DNA of 64,000 nt from Vibrio sonorensis (GCF_001854765.1 NZ_LJJE01000036.1:248001-312000); one strand, 5' to 3'; positions 28,572-40,357 are shown, counted from the stretch's first letter. Notes: generated from the sequence alone by a model not told the origin. Program-made: numbers and translations.

Positions 28572-29507
28572 ATGATTTATTTCAACTACTTAGAAACCAG
28601 ATGCAAAACAAAAATTAAGCTAATGACGGCTTCTAAAAATTATTTTGAAAATCATATTGATAAAATAAAAGAATCGAGTGATGACATAGTTACCCAGTTT
28701 GAGTTAGATATGTTATTAGGAAATTCTATTAGTAGGTGTTTAAATGAAAAAAGATCAAAATGTAAAACCGAGCATGTTTCTTTTCGTGAACTTGATTTTT
28801 ATTTTAAAATGGTTGCAATGCCTATAGTTTCTAGCGAAACTTTAGAAATATCAGGCTATGAGGTTTTAGGAAGAGCTTTTGAATCTAATGGGGAAATTAT
28901 TGAGATAACAAAAGCGATTAGTATCATGTTAGATAATGGAGTAATATCCAACTATACTTTGTCCCTACTGAAAAAACTCATCCAATTTATTCTTGAGCAA
29001 AATCTAGATAACATTAGATTTTCTATTAATATTGAAAATCAATCATTAGATGAAGAAGATTTCGCTACACGTGTAGAATTATTACTCAAGACACTTAATT
29101 ATAATCCTGTCGGTATTACTCTAGAGGTTACTGAAAGGCAGAGGGTTCGATCAATCATCAAGAAACGTAACCTGCAACGTCTATTTGAACTTGGTTTCTC
29201 TATTTCGTTGGATGATTTCGGCGATATGCATGCGACTTTTGAGGAGCTAACGCTCTACCCTTATTCTCAAGTTAAGCTGGATACAAAATGTGTTGAGCGT
29301 TGTATGCATAATGAAAACTATCGCTACTATGTACAATGGGTGCTCGCTATTTGCCAATATAACAAACTAAGTATTGTTGCGGAAGGGATTTCAGATTTAA
29401 CTAAATTGACTTGGACGCGTAGAAACTTATGTGTTACACACCTACAGGGATTCTATATTGGGAAACCATGTTCTTTAAACGGTTTGTGCAGTGAAAAAGT
29501 GCCTTAA
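28572..29507 (+). CDS. EAL-domain cyclic-di-GMP phosphodiesterase-like protein
   Basis: 311 aa, probably cytoplasmic (no signal or membrane helix). Residues about 75-300 form an EAL domain: YEVLGR in place of the EAL signature, RFSINIENQSL, LEVTER, LDDFGDMHA, VKLDTK, IVAEGI and HLQGFYIGKP. Glu, Asn, paired Asp, Lys and Glu positions are kept, so hydrolysis of c-di-GMP is possible, though loop 6 (DDFGD rather than DDFGTG) is altered. No GGDEF or input domain is visible. The promoter region holds a TTTG tract and a Fur-like box. Confidence 0.82.
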   Translation: MIYFNYLETRCKTKIKLMTASKNYFENHIDKIKESSDDIVTQFELDMLLGNSISRCLNEKRSKCKTEHVSFRELDFYFKMVAMPIVSSETLEISGYEVLGRAFESNGEIIEITKAISIMLDNGVISNYTLSLLKKLIQFILEQNLDNIRFSINIENQSLDEEDFATRVELLLKTLNYNPVGITLEVTERQRVRSIIKKRNLQRLFELGFSISLDDFGDMHATFEELTLYPYSQVKLDTKCVERCMHNENYRYYVQWVLAICQYNKLSIVAEGISDLTKLTWTRRNLCVTHLQGFYIGKPCSLNGLCSEKVP

Positions 29508-29772
29508 AATAAAATGATTTTAATAAATCTATTAACATGCAATTATTAATCGTTTATTTTATTAATTTGTGTTCAATAGATGGGAATAGAGTGTTTTTTA
29601 AATTCTAATTTTTTATTTTGTTTTTTACTGGTAATAAATGCATTTTTTGTGGTAATTTTTGTTTTTTATTTTAAAAGTGTTATTTATTACAAAGAAAATA
29701 ATCGTCTTTGTTTTTATTTATTTTGGACGTTTTATTATTTTGTCTGATTTGGTTAAAGCACAGGACAAAATA
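29508..29772. other. Very AT-rich intergenic region
   Basis: About 265 bases of T-rich DNA between the EAL gene and the lipoprotein; no gene, terminator stem or operator could be supported. Confidence 0.4.
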
Positions 29773-31994
29773 ATGAAATATATCTATCACAATAGAAATT
29801 TTGTATTATTTATTTCAGGGATTTTAATATCCGCTTGTAACGGCGGATCTGATGGTGATAGTCCAGGAAATCCGCCAGATATCCCTAAAATAGAAAAGCA
29901 CTACGTGCAAGTAATTGATGGTTATCTTCAAAATGCTTCTGTCTGTGTGGATAGAAACCGTAGTTTGGAATGTGATGATGGTGAATATTTAGCTGGTTTT
30001 ACCGATAATGTCGGTTTGATTGAGATAGCTCCATCAGATCGTCAGTTTGGTCTAATAGCAAAGGTCATTGAGGGTACAAGCAAAGACGGCGATGATATCA
30101 ATGTTGTTCGCCATTCTTACACTATGGCGGCACCTGCCGGGGAAAAAATCATAAATCCGTTCACCACTTTGGCCGTGGTTAACAAAACAACGATTGACGA
30201 AGTTGCCGCAAACCTAGACTTACCAAGTAATGTGATTAAGTCTGACTATGCTTCTAGCAGAGCTATGGGGGCAACAGCTCAGATTGTTGCTGCAATGGCA
30301 CGTTCTATTACCGATGATTATCAAGAGAAACTTGTAGATACGGGTTCAAAATCTAAGGTATATTTTCCAAACTCAAAGCTTATAAAAACAAAGCACAAGA
30401 GTTGCAAAATAAGTACGGGATAATAAGTGGAGCAAAACTATATATAGGTACTGATGGCAAGGTCAAACATCGTAACATTTCTAGAAATATCGAAGATGCG
30501 TTAAAGCGACTTACCAATGAAAGGGGCGATATATCAGTTTCTTCTACTCACACGAGCCCATACCTGGGACATTGGACCAATGTTAACTTTAATTCTAGCA
30601 AAAAAGAGATAACGTTCGAAACAAAAACTGGCGAGCTTAAAAGGAATTACGAAGTCTTTGGCAACACTTTTGTTATTCGTCGTTCTAAGTCTGGAGATTT
30701 GCATCATAACTTTCCGTTCTTTACTAATCATCGTATGGTTTACAGCAGCAAAAATTTGATTGTTTCGGTTACAGAAACGTTTGGCGACATATTCTTGTGG
30801 AAAAGAAAGGGTGTAAAGTCTGGGTCAATCGAAGAAAAATATTTTATAAATAAGACGGCCTATCTTATTCGAGAAGATGGTTTGTATGGAAGTGATGCTT
30901 ATTCTCCGGAGATGCTAAAAATACATTTTCGGGCTAACAAAACGGTTTCTATTACGCGGGATCGAGGGAAAGGTGTTATCAACGGGAAGTGGGAGTGGAG
31001 TCAGGGCGTGCTTTCGATCACCAATCTTTCTACCGCGATATCTGGTAAAAAGCAAATCACGTTAAGCATAGATATTGCCGATGATAGGGTTTTCGTCGCA
31101 AAGGACGTTGAAAAGCCATACCAGAACACGACTCCTCTATTAGTTACCTTTGACCCTAGTGTCATGAGAAACTTGATAGGGTCGTCTCAATACTATGCTC
31201 AAACACACCCTACAACACAAGCGGATGATGGCAAGTCCAAAGTCAATACTTTAAAGCATTGGATGATTGAAAAACAGTTCACCAAAATGCCAATGACAAA
31301 CGTAGTCCTAGCAAAGCGCAAAGAATCGATTTACTTTGACAAAAACGGTACAAAGGCAACGTTTAAGAAAAATGGAGTAGTAGTAAAAGTAGAGTATGAA
31401 GCGACAAAATCAGCCGACTATAAAGGTAGATTTAAAGGACCATTTGCTAAAATTACGCTCGATAACAAAACCTACCAGATTTTTCAAAATGGAAGAATGT
31501 TGTTGGTGAATCCACCAAGAGACGAAGATGCTTTTGTACTGTATAAAGAAAATATCATTAACGTGCCAGAAATTTTGGAGCCAATAGTACTCACTAGACA
31601 AGGTACATGGATATATGTTTATGACAAAGCGCCAATCTCAAGTAAAGTAGCCGCTCCAGATTGGGCAAAACTGACATTTAAAAACAATGGCAGAGTAATC
31701 ATAGAACGAGACAGTCAGAAAAAAATAGTTGCTCGTTGGCATATAATCTCCAATAAAGATGAGCACAAATCTATAGTTATTAATCAGCCTGACAGTGATA
31801 AACACGTTTGGTTAGAAGGGACACAAAAGTTAGAGCTTGGGGTTCTGGTTTCGCAGAAGATTCAAGAGAGACCAAATATGTTACTCAATATAAAAGGAAA
31901 TGGCGTTGAAGCAATCCGTTACATGTCAACAGATAACAGTGCCCTGGAATTTTTAAAAGCTTGGCAAAAAAGCAGCTTTAAATCTGGAAGTTAA
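29773..31994 (+). CDS. Large lipoprotein of unknown function, frameshifted
   Basis: The start at 29773 has AGGA seven bases upstream. The signal ends in LISAC, followed by NGGSDGDSPGNPPD, closely resembling the N-terminus of the lipoprotein at 5081. The next 200 residues have the pattern VIDGYLQNASVCVDRNRS and LECDDGEYLAGFTDNVG common in Vibrio surface lipoproteins. Frames 29773-30423 and 30402-31994 join near 30378; CAAAGC for CAAAGGC (one G short) restores SKAYKNKAQELQNKYG, total 740 aa. The C-terminal 500 residues contain repeated beta-rich modules (GRFKGPFAKITLDNKTYQIF; WARWHIISNKDEH-type). Not recognised. Confidence 0.68.
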
Positions 31995-32008
31995 ACCTTC
32001 TTTAAACA

Positions 32009-32038
32009 AAAAGCGAACCGTTAAGGTTCGCTTTTATT
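32009..32038. terminator. Terminator after the second lipoprotein
   Basis: AAAAGCGAACC, loop GTTAA, GGTTCGCTTTT: 11-bp stem with A and T tracts on the two sides, usable in both directions between convergent genes. Confidence 0.85.
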
Positions 32039-32085
32039 ATCAGTAAAAACAACCCAATGAAAGGGTTGCTCTCAATACACCAAGC

Positions 32086-34950
32086 TTAATCTTCGTAGTT
32101 ATCAATACTCGGACAAGAACAGATTAGGTTACGGTCGCCGTATACGTTATCTACGCGATTAACCGTTGGCCAGTATTTCCAGCTTTTGGTCGCCGTAGAT
32201 GGGAAACAAGCGATTTCGCGCGAGTATGGACGATCCCACTGGTCATTGGATAGATCAACTTGAGTATGAGGAGCGTTGACTAGAGGGTTGTTCTCCAGCG
32301 GCCACTCGCCATTTTTCACTTTGTTCATTTCCTCGCGAATTGCGATCATCGCGTCGCAGAAACGGTCTAGCTCTTCTAGATCTTCCGACTCAGTTGGTTC
32401 TACCATAAGCGTACCCGCTACAGGGAACGACATAGTTGGAGCGTGGAAACCATAGTCCATTAGGCGCTTGGCGATATCTTCTTCACTAATTCCAGTTTCT
32501 TCTTTTAGCGGACGAATGTCGATAATACATTCGTGAGCCACGCGGCCATTGGTGCCACGGTAAAGAACTGGGTAGTGGGGGCGTAGACGTTCCATGACGT
32601 AGTTAGCGTTAAGGATCGCTACTTTGGTTGCTTCTGTAAGGCCAGCTTCTCCCATCATGGCAATGTATGCCCAAGAGATCGGAAGGATAGAGGCACTACC
32701 AAGATCCGCTGCAGCAACCGCATAATCGTTACCTTCCACACCATTTTCTACGTGACCTGGAAGGAATGGTGCCAGGTGCGATTTAACACCGATAGGGCCC
32801 ATACCTGGGCCACCACCGCCATGAGGTATACAGAAGGTTTTATGCAAGTTAAGGTGCGAAACGTCTGATCCGATAAGACCGGGTGATGTTAAACCTACTT
32901 GCGCATTCATGTTAGCTCCATCAAGGTATACTTGACCGCCAGCTTCATGAACCATTTCACAAACTTCTTTCACCTGCTCTTCGTACACGCCGTGTGTTGA
33001 AGGGTAAGTGATCATAATGCTCGATAGGTTATCGCGATGTTTTTCGATCTTCGCTGCTAAGTCTGCAACGTCGATGTTGCCATCATCGTCACACTTCACT
33101 ACGACAACTTTCATTGAAACCATAGAAGCAGTAGCAGGGTTAGTACCGTGTGCTGAATTTGGGATTAGACAAACGTTGCGATGACCTTCACCACGGCTTT
33201 CATGGTAGCGCTGAATGGCTATCAAGCCTGCGTATTCACCAGAAGCTCCTGAGTTTGGTTGTAGTGAGAAAGCATCATAGCCGGTGATTTCGCATAGCTT
33301 TTCTTTCAGATCTTTTGCTAATTCTGCGTAACCTGCCGCTTGCTCTATTGGAGCGAATGGATGGATTGAACCAAATTCAGGCCATGTAACCGGGATCATC
33401 TCAGCAGCAGCGTTTAGCTTCATTGTGCAACTGCCCAGCGGGATCATTCCGTGGGTCAATGAAAAGTCTTTGTTCTCCAGCTGTTTTAGGTAACGCATCA
33501 TCTGGGTTTCACTATGGTGAGTGTTAAACACAGGGTGCGTGAGATATTCACTGGTACGACGGCAGTTTTCAGGGATTGCAGCGTATTCATTAGTCGCGAT
33601 TTCAGCAGACAGTACCTGCGCATCTTGCGAAATACCGAACACAGAGAATAGGGCTTCGATATCGCTTGTGGTTGTGGTTTCGTCAAAGCTGATACCCAAT
33701 TTACCATCTAGCTTACGCAGGTTCATATCGGCTTGTTGCGCTTTTTGGTATAGCGCTTCAGTTTGATCTGCGGTGTTGATGGTAATCGTATCGAAGAAGC
33801 TGTTATGAGCCAGTTCAAAACCCGATTTAGTTAGACCAGCTGCTAAAATCGCTGTCATATGGTGCGTACGACGAGCAATAGTGCGCAAACCCTCACTGCC
33901 GTGGAATACGGCATAGAATGAAGCCATATTGGCAAGCAGAGCTTGTGCAGTACAGATATTTGATGTCGCTTTTTCGCGGCGGATGTGTTGCTCACGGGTC
34001 TGCATTGCCATGCGAAGCGCTTGATTGCCATTACTGTCAATGGAAACACCGATAACACGGCCCGGCATGGTGCGTTTGTGTTTGTCACGTGTCGCCATAA
34101 ATGCTGCGTGTGGACCGCCGTAACCCATCGGAACACCAAATCGCTGTGCACTACCAATTACAACGTCAGCACCCATCTCACCAGCGGGTTTTAGCAGAGC
34201 AGAAGCCAGTAGATCGGTCGCTACCGTTACTAACGTTTTGTTGGCTTGCGCTTTTGCGATTACGTCCGTCAAGTCACGAACTTCGCCAGTGGTACCCGGG
34301 TACTGAACAAGTGCGCCAAATACGTCTTGCTCTGGTAGGGATTCGAGTGCGCCGACAACAACTTCAAAGCCGATGTATTGAGCACGTGTCTCGACCACTG
34401 CCAATGTTTGTGGATGAACGTCATCAGCGACAAAGAATACTTTGCTTTTGCTTTTTCCTGCACGTTTACAAAGGGTCATCGCTTCTGCAGCCGCTGTTGC
34501 TTCATCCAACAGAGACGCGTTGGCGATGTCCATTCCCGTTAGGTCCATAACCATTTGCTGGAAGTTTAGCAGTGCTTCCAAGCGGCCTTGTGATATCTCT
34601 GGTTGGTAAGGTGTGTAAGCCGTGTACCAGCCCGGATTCTCAAGAACGTTGCGCAGAATTACGTTGGGTGTGAAGGTGTTGTAATAACCTTGACCGATAA
34701 ATGTGCGCTTGATTTGGTTCTGATTGGCAAATACTTTCATCGCTTCCAGCATATCCGCTTCGCTCTTTGCTTCTGCCAGTGTTAGTGGCTTTTCAAGGCG
34801 AATTTGTGCTGGAACGGTTTCGTCGATCAGTGTATCTAGGCTAGCCGCCTTGATATCGTTGAGCATTTTTTGCTGATCAGCTTTGTTAGGTCCGTTGTGG
34901 CGAGCAACGAACTCGTTTTGTGTGCTGAGGCTTTGAAGTAATTCAGTCAT
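32086..34950 (-). CDS. gcvP: Glycine dehydrogenase (decarboxylating), P-protein
   Basis: 954 aa, normal for the single-chain P-protein. Uses pyridoxal phosphate to decarboxylate glycine and passes the aminomethyl group to the lipoyl arm of GcvH. The PLP lysine lies in the conserved [19 protein letters not shown] segment; the glycine-rich stretch and [13 protein letters not shown] are also present. Third gene of a glyA-gcvH-gcvP run, but separated from gcvH by a strong terminator, so its level may be set apart from the other two. Confidence 0.97.
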   Translation of the reverse strand: MTELLQSLSTQNEFVARHNGPNKADQQKMLNDIKAASLDTLIDETVPAQIRLEKPLTLAEAKSEADMLEAMKVFANQNQIKRTFIGQGYYNTFTPNVILRNVLENPGWYTAYTPYQPEISQGRLEALLNFQQMVMDLTGMDIANASLLDEATAAAEAMTLCKRAGKSKSKVFFVADDVHPQTLAVVETRAQYIGFEVVVGALESLPEQDVFGALVQYPGTTGEVRDLTDVIAKAQANKTLVTVATDLLASALLKPAGEMGADVVIGSAQRFGVPMGYGGPHAAFMATRDKHKRTMPGRVIGVSIDSNGNQALRMAMQTREQHIRREKATSNICTAQALLANMASFYAVFHGSEGLRTIARRTHHMTAILAAGLTKSGFELAHNSFFDTITINTADQTEALYQKAQQADMNLRKLDGKLGISFDETTTTSDIEALFSVFGISQDAQVLSAEIATNEYAAIPENCRRTSEYLTHPVFNTHHSETQMMRYLKQLENKDFSLTHGMIPLGSCTMKLNAAAEMIPVTWPEFGSIHPFAPIEQAAGYAELAKDLKEKLCEITGYDAFSLQPNSGASGEYAGLIAIQRYHESRGEGHRNVCLIPNSAHGTNPATASMVSMKVVVVKCDDDGNIDVADLAAKIEKHRDNLSSIMITYPSTHGVYEEQVKEVCEMVHEAGGQVYLDGANMNAQVGLTSPGLIGSDVSHLNLHKTFCIPHGGGGPGMGPIGVKSHLAPFLPGHVENGVEGNDYAVAAADLGSASILPISWAYIAMMGEAGLTEATKVAILNANYVMERLRPHYPVLYRGTNGRVAHECIIDIRPLKEETGISEEDIAKRLMDYGFHAPTMSFPVAGTLMVEPTESEDLEELDRFCDAMIAIREEMNKVKNGEWPLENNPLVNAPHTQVDLSNDQWDRPYSREIACFPSTATKSWKYWPTVNRVDNVYGDRNLICSCPSIDNYED

Positions 34951-35031
34951 TTTCCTTTACCTACTCCATGGTTCGGATTTAAAAAGTGTTTACTCACCGT
35001 TGAAGGGGAGTGAATGGTTTACCGAACCTTG

Positions 35032-35060
35032 AAAAAAAGCTGCCCTAAGCGGACAGCTTT
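35032..35060 (-). terminator. Terminator between gcvH and gcvP
   Basis: Read on the minus strand: AAGCTGTCC, loop GCTTA, GGGCAGCTT then seven T. It sits inside the gene cluster, 16 bases after the gcvH stop, so it either ends a glyA-gcvH transcript or is partly read through. Confidence 0.8.
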
Positions 35061-35075
35061 ACAATCTTCTACTAC

Positions 35076-35456
35076 TTAATCTTCTTCGATTGAGTTTTGG
35101 TACTCTTCGGCATCTTTGAGGTTATCTAGTTCAGATGGGTCGGCCATCTTAACTTTAACAATCCAGCCGCCTTCATAAGGTTCTTCGTTGATTAGCTCTG
35201 GGCTATCTTCTAGCTCTTCATTGATTTCTACGATTTCACCAGTGATTGGTGCATAGATATCTGAAGCCGCTTTTACCGACTCTACAAGTGAAAAGCTTTC
35301 ACCTGCTTCGATTTCGTCATCTGCTTCAGGTAGGTCGACAAAAACCACGTCGCCTAGCATCTCTTGTGCATGCTCTGAAATTCCGACAGTTACTGTGCCG
35401 TCACCGTTGTCTCGTACCCACTCGTGGCTATCTGCAAACTTCAGTGTGTTATCCAT
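35076..35456 (-). CDS. gcvH: Glycine cleavage system H-protein
   Basis: 126 aa lipoyl carrier that shuttles the aminomethyl group between P-, T- and L-proteins. The lipoylated lysine lies in [18 protein letters not shown]. Length and start ([14 protein letters not shown]) are standard. Lies 41 bases after glyA on the same strand. Confidence 0.97.
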   Translation of the reverse strand: MDNTLKFADSHEWVRDNGDGTVTVGISEHAQEMLGDVVFVDLPEADDEIEAGESFSLVESVKAASDIYAPITGEIVEINEELEDSPELINEEPYEGGWIVKVKMADPSELDNLKDAEEYQNSIEED

Positions 35457-35497
35457 TGCTTAATCTCCAAATATAACTTTTAAGGATTTAAAATAGT

Positions 35498-36793
35498 TTA
35501 TTGGTAAAGAGGAAAGCGAGCGCATAGAGCTTTAACTTGTTTGCGCACTTTTTGCTCTACTTCTGCGTTGCCTTCAGGGTTTTCTAGTAGCCCATCTAGC
35601 ACATCGCCAATCCAGTTACCGATGAGTTTGAATTCTTCTTCGCCAAAGCCTCGGCTTGTTCCCGCTGGAGTTCCCAAACGGATGCCTGATGTAATCATAG
35701 GCTTCTCTGAATCAAATGGGATACCATTTTTGTTACATGTGATCCCAGCGCGTTCTAATGCTTCTTCAGCTTTGTTGCCTTTCAATCCCTTAGGGCGAAG
35801 GTCTACCAACATTAAATGAGTATCAGTGCCACCAGTTACTATGTCACAACCGCGAGTTTGCAATACTTCAGCTAGAACTTTTGCGTTTCCGATCACTGAA
35901 TCGATATAAGTTGAAAACTCAGGGCCTAAGGCTTCACCAAAAGCGACAGCTTTTGCGGCGATGACGTGCATCAAAGGACCACCTTGCAGGCCGGGGAAAA
36001 CAGCGGAGTTAATTTTCTTTATGATTTCTTCACTATTAGTAAGAATCATCCCACCGCGTGGGCCGCGCAGTGTTTTGTGCGTGGTTGTGGTAACGACATG
36101 AGCGTGAGGGATCGGGCTTGGGTGAGCGCCAGTTGCGATTAGACCAGCGATATGTGCCATATCGACCATTAAGATTGCGCCCACTTCGTCGGCAATTTCA
36201 CGGAATTTTGCAAAATCGATAACGCGAGGAATCGCACTACCACCGGCGATGATCATTTTTGGTTGATGTTCAATGGCAAGTTGGCGAACGTCGTCGTAGT
36301 TAATTTCTAAAGTTTCTTTGTCTACACCGTACTGAACGGCGTTAAACCACTTACCAGAAAGGGCAGGGCGAGCGCCGTGAGTTAAGTGACCTCCAGCGTC
36401 TAAAGACATGCCTAAAATGGTGTCGCCGGGCTGAAGTAGTGCGAGTTTTACTGCCCCGTTCGCTTGTGCACCAGAGTGTGGTTGAACGTTTGCGTATTCG
36501 CACCTAAAAAGTTGCTTTGCACGCTCGATAGCGATCGCTTCTACGGTATCTACATGTTCACATCCGCCGTAGTAACGGCGACCAGGATAGCCTTCTGCAT
36601 ACTTGTTGGTTAGGCAGGTGCCTTGCGCTTGCATCACTGCTTTAGAAACGATGTTCTCGGAAGCAATGAGCTCAATCTGTTCGTTTTGACGTTCGAATTC
36701 CGCTTGAATACCAGCGAATACCGCGTCGTCTGTTGCAGCGAGGTTGGTTGAAAAAAAGTTTTCCAGACTGTGGTTTGGGTAGCTATTGTTCAT
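35498..36793 (-). CDS. glyA: Serine hydroxymethyltransferase
   Basis: Interconverts serine and glycine with tetrahydrofolate. 431 aa; the PLP lysine is in [18 protein letters not shown], and the N-terminus contains the usual IASENIVS. It heads the minus-strand glycine cluster and is divergent from an XRE regulator. Vibrios commonly have two glyA genes; this would be the chromosome II copy linked to glycine cleavage. Confidence 0.96.
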   Translation of the reverse strand: MNNSYPNHSLENFFSTNLAATDDAVFAGIQAEFERQNEQIELIASENIVSKAVMQAQGTCLTNKYAEGYPGRRYYGGCEHVDTVEAIAIERAKQLFRCEYANVQPHSGAQANGAVKLALLQPGDTILGMSLDAGGHLTHGARPALSGKWFNAVQYGVDKETLEINYDDVRQLAIEHQPKMIIAGGSAIPRVIDFAKFREIADEVGAILMVDMAHIAGLIATGAHPSPIPHAHVVTTTTHKTLRGPRGGMILTNSEEIIKKINSAVFPGLQGGPLMHVIAAKAVAFGEALGPEFSTYIDSVIGNAKVLAEVLQTRGCDIVTGGTDTHLMLVDLRPKGLKGNKAEEALERAGITCNKNGIPFDSEKPMITSGIRLGTPAGTSRGFGEEEFKLIGNWIGDVLDGLLENPEGNAEVEQKVRKQVKALCARFPLYQ

Positions 36794-37165
36794 GGTAGAT
36801 GACCTTAAAATTTGCCGATGAGCGATAAACGAATTTCTATTCTTCTCATCAGTCCTCTATTTAGTTCTGCTTAAAAGTAACTGAAAGCAGAGTGGTTTCC
36901 TTGCCCTAAAATTTGGGCCAAACACCGCGATTAATTGTTAATAATGTCAATTGTGGTTCGCGGGAACAGCATCTCTTCATCTAACAAGTTGGTAACATAA
37001 CGTCTGATGGAGCAATAATCAATAAAAAATTTCCTATTGGAAACAAGTGTTCGGTATTTGCAACAGACAGCACACTTTATTTCCACTGTCGATCTTTTCA
37101 GCGAATAGCCCATGGTGCACAATGATAATTAGACAGGAAGTAACGAAGATAACAACGAGGGATTT
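36794..37165. other. Divergent promoter region between glyA and the XRE-cupin regulator
   Basis: About 370 bases. On the glyA side an inverted repeat (CCGATGAG 36815-36822, CTCATCAG 36845-36852) lies in the leader. No glycine riboswitch pattern was found. A short minus-strand frame (37122 to 36931) has no support. Confidence 0.45.
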
Positions 37166-37789
37166 ATGTCTGAAGACATTTACGACGAGTACCCTTCATT
37201 GACCTTAGCGAAAGAATCTCAAGAGCAAACTATCGAGCCTTTAAAACTTGGTCAGCGCATTAAAGATATCCGCGGGAAAATGGGTATCACTTTAGAAGAA
37301 GCTAGCCAACGCACAGGGTTAGCCCGTTCTACGCTTAGTAAAATAGAAAACGAGCAAATTTCACCGACGTTCCAAGCCATGCAGAAACTGGCAAATGGTT
37401 TACAGATAGATATGCCGCAACTCTTTGAACCGCCAAGAAAAAAGGTGGCGGCAGGGCGTAGAGACATTACCCGTTTCAAGCAGGGCAAACCTCATCCTAC
37501 TCAAACCTACGAACACGAATTGCTGGCGACTCAACTTTCCAATAAAAAGATGATGCCATTTAAAAGTCGTGTAAGAGCGCGAAACTTTGAAGAATATGGC
37601 GACTGGATCCGCCACGACGGTGAAGAGTTTTTATTGATCTTATCTGGTGCGGTGCAGTTCTATTCGGAGTTCTATGAACCGGTCGTTTTAGAACAAGGTG
37701 ACAGTGTATATTACGATGCCAATATGGGTCATATGCTGGTATCTGTCAGTGATGAAGATGCGTTGATTTTGTGGGTAACTGCTAAGTAA
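37166..37789 (+). CDS. XRE-family regulator with C-terminal cupin domain
   Basis: 207 aa. Helix-turn-helix at residues about 30-85 (QRIKDIRGKMGITLEEASQR, then GLARSTLSKIENEQISPT) and a small cupin at about 130-205 (HDGEEFLLILSGAVQFYSE, ending VSVSDEDALILWV). Such regulators sense small metabolites, often amino acids. Its place between glyA-gcvHP and gcvT strongly suggests it controls the glycine cluster (inference). Confidence 0.85.
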   Translation: MSEDIYDEYPSLTLAKESQEQTIEPLKLGQRIKDIRGKMGITLEEASQRTGLARSTLSKIENEQISPTFQAMQKLANGLQIDMPQLFEPPRKKVAAGRRDITRFKQGKPHPTQTYEHELLATQLSNKKMMPFKSRVRARNFEEYGDWIRHDGEEFLLILSGAVQFYSEFYEPVVLEQGDSVYYDANMGHMLVSVSDEDALILWVTAK

Positions 37790-37818
37790 CGATTAACTAA
37801 CTAAAATTTCTTATAGTG

Positions 37819-37850
37819 AAAGCAAACGTTTGCGTTATGGTTTGCTTTTT
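37819..37850 (+). terminator. Terminator after the XRE-cupin gene
   Basis: AAAGCAAAC and GTTTGCTTT with a 12-base loop, then TT. The left arm can also form the small palindrome GCAAACGTTTGC. Confidence 0.7.
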
Positions 37851-37852
37851 GT

Positions 37853-37902
37853 AAAATGACGCCGTAATACTCAGTGATTGGTGAGTTTCGGCGTCATTTT
37901 TT
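37853..37902. terminator. Long hairpin upstream of gcvT
   Basis: AAAATGACGCCG and CGGCGTCATTTT form a 12-bp stem; inside it ACTCA and TGAGT pair again. With T-rich flanks it can terminate in either direction; it lies about 150 bases before gcvT. Confidence 0.65.
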
Positions 37903-38048
37903 ATATTTAAAAATGTGATTAAAATGTTAAATGTCACATTTTGAACGATATGGTGAGCTATAATCGTGCATTATCCGCGGACTCGTGTTTATTATTGGAA
38001 ACATGGTTTCCCGAGAATGGAAACGAACCTGATTAAATGGAGACAACA

Positions 38049-39166
38049 ATGAGTCAAGAACTACTACAAACCCCTCTGCACGCGCTTCATGTGGAAGAAG
38101 GCGCGAAGATGGTTCCTTTTGCCGGATACGACATGCCAGTTCAATACAAGCTTGGTGTAAAAAAGGAGCATTTACACACTAGAGATGCAGCAGGTTTGTT
38201 CGATGTTTCTCATATGGGACAGTTAAGGCTTCGTGGTAATGGCGCCGCTGCTTTCTTGGAGTCTCTCGTACCTGTAGACATTGTTGGGCTTGCTCAAGGT
38301 AATCAACGTTATGCGTTTTTTACTAATGAACAAGGCGGCATCATAGATGACCTAATGGTAGCTAACATGGGTGACCACTTGTTTGTTGTTGTCAATGCGG
38401 CGTGTAAAGATCAAGACATTGCGCATATCCAAAAGCATCTGCCTGAGGATGTGGCTCTTGAAGTTATTGACGACCGAGCGCTACTTGCCCTGCAAGGACC
38501 AAAAGCTGTCGACGTACTAAAACGCTTTAACGCTGAAGTGGCGGAAATGGTGTTTATGGACGTGAAGACGCTAAACATTTTAGGTGTTGAATGCGTTGTT
38601 AGCCGCAGTGGTTACACTGGCGAAGATGGTTATGAAATTTCCGTTCCTTCCACACACGCAGCTGAACTGGCAATAAAACTTACTGCAGAAAATGAAGTGG
38701 AGTGGATTGGCCTTGGTGCTCGCGATTCTTTGCGTTTGGAGTGTGGCCTTTGTTTGTACGGCCATGACTTGGATACGACAACAACACCAGTAGAAGCTAG
38801 CCTACTATGGGGCATTCAAAAAGTTCGCCGCAAAGGTGGAGAAAGAGAAGGTGGTTTCCCAGGCGCAGATATCATTCTTAGCCAAATTGAGACGAAAGAT
38901 GTGGCACGTAAACGCGTTGGTTTGGTTGGTCAAACTAAAGCACCAGTGCGCGAAGGTGCGGAGCTTTTTGACGCTGACGGTAATAAAGTCGGTGTAGTCA
39001 CCAGCGGTACGGCAGGGCCAAACGCGGGTAAACCGGTTTCTATGGCTTATGTAACAACGGAATTGAGTGCCCTGGCAGTGAAGTCTTCGCCGAAGTTCGC
39101 GGTAAAAAGCTGCCTATGACGGTCGAAAAAATGCCATTCGTACCTCAGCGCTATTACCGTGGATAA
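38049..39166 (+). CDS. gcvT: Aminomethyltransferase (glycine cleavage T-protein), frameshifted near the 3' end
   Basis: Transfers the methylene group from GcvH to tetrahydrofolate, releasing ammonia. Start at 38049 (MSQELLQTPLHALH) with GGAG upstream. Family segments GLFDVSHMGQ, QGPKA and RSGYTGEDGYEI are present. The uninterrupted frame ends at 39119 with a nonsense tail, but the proper C-terminus (GSEVFAEVRGKKLP, ending VPQRYYRG, TAA 39164-39166) continues after one missing G at about 39075 (CCTGGCAG for CCTGGGCAG). Restored length 372 aa. Transcribed apart from glyA-gcvH-gcvP. Confidence 0.95.
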
Positions 39167-39251
39167 ATGAATTAAGATTAACTTTTCTTAGGTAATAGAT
39201 TGTTAACATGTGAAAACATCGTCAATTGTCTTAAATAAATCCAATTCCTAC

Positions 39252-39280
39252 AAAAAACCTCTTAATTAGAGGTTTTTTTT
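39252..39280 (+). terminator. Terminator after gcvT
   Basis: AAAAAACCTCT, loop TAATT, AGAGG then eight T. Confidence 0.85.
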
Positions 39281-39334
39281 AAGCTCGGATTTTATAGATT
39301 AAACCTTGTTATAAATGATTAAATTAGGCTTCAA

Positions 39335-40357
39335 ATGAAAACTAACCTTGCTCTAGTATTTGCCTTACTGGCGAGCAACGCAGTGGCGAACGATATTAGC
39401 GCTTACATCGTCAATGGCTCTGGGGCCGATGTGAATAACTTTCCTTCCACGGCAACCTTGTTTTATGATTCCCACGAAATCGATAGCAGGTATTCCACGA
39501 CAAGCTACTGCGGAGCAACGGTGATTGATGCATACCATGTTCTTACCGCTGCGCATTGTGTATATGACAGCGAAGCGGCTCGCTTGTTCACAATTGTAAG
39601 TCCGAAGTTGCAGGACACACAGACATACAACCCTAATTTTTCACCAAGATATAGAGTAAGTTCAGTATATATACGCTCAGATTACATTGATTCAGAAGCA
39701 GAGTTTTTACCAAATGATATAGCAATTCTTAAATTAGAAGCGCCTATGTCAAATATTACTCCTGTCGCGTTTTCTGCTGATAAATCGTATAGAAACAGTT
39801 CTCAATCTTTTGTCACTGTCGGTCATGGTAGTACATCAAGTAATGGGAACCCGTATCGAGGCCCTTTAAATAAAGCCGATCTTGAATACGTGTCTAATGA
39901 TGTTTGTAAAGGGGCATTTACAAATGGCAATGAAAAACTAAAAGATTCCCATCTTTGCTTCAAAGGCACGCCGACAACCAATAGCGCTATCTGTAACGGC
40001 GACTCTGGAGGTGCGGTTTATTGGAACAATGCGGGCAACTTAGTCCAAGTTGGTGTAACTAGCTTTGGTCCGGTAATTTGTGGTAGCACCCCTACGGCTT
40101 CTTCAGTGTTTACCGAGGTGACAGATTACAGAGGTTGGATAAACAGTGTTGTGGGCGGTGCTGTTTCTCCGACATACACTGCCAACAACGACGAGCGCAA
40201 CGCACACATAACGAAATACGGGCAGATTAATCTGAGTGCTAAAGTATCATCAAGCTCTTCAGTTAAAGCTACATCGGGTGGATCAAGTGGCGGTCAATGG
40301 CCATTGTGGCTCACATTCGCTTGTGCTGCTTTAGGGCTAGTTAGAAAGCCGAATTAA
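39335..40357 (+). CDS. Secreted trypsin-like serine protease with GlyGly-CTERM tail
   Basis: 340 aa. Signal peptide (MKTNLALVFALLASNAVA), a trypsin (S1) domain with the triad in TAAHC, NDIAIL and NGDSGG, and a C-terminal tail of Gly-rich linker, hydrophobic helix and basic end (SSGGQWPLWLTFACAALGLV, RKPN). That tail is the GlyGly-CTERM signal, which in Vibrio is cleaved by rhombosortase during type II secretion; V. cholerae VesA/VesB/VesC have it. The trypsin domain starts directly at AYIVNGSG, so any propeptide is short. Probably a paralog of the next gene. Confidence 0.88.
   Translation: MKTNLALVFALLASNAVANDISAYIVNGSGADVNNFPSTATLFYDSHEIDSRYSTTSYCGATVIDAYHVLTAAHCVYDSEAARLFTIVSPKLQDTQTYNPNFSPRYRVSSVYIRSDYIDSEAEFLPNDIAILKLEAPMSNITPVAFSADKSYRNSSQSFVTVGHGSTSSNGNPYRGPLNKADLEYVSNDVCKGAFTNGNEKLKDSHLCFKGTPTTNSAICNGDSGGAVYWNNAGNLVQVGVTSFGPVICGSTPTASSVFTEVTDYRGWINSVVGGAVSPTYTANNDERNAHITKYGQINLSAKVSSSSSVKATSGGSSGGQWPLWLTFACAALGLVRKPN

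Noticed and set aside
36794..38048. Glycine riboswitch near glyA or gcvT
   Set aside because: The leaders lack the conserved glycine-aptamer blocks (such as GGAGAG, CACCGAAGG and CTCTCAGG pairs); only simple hairpins are seen.
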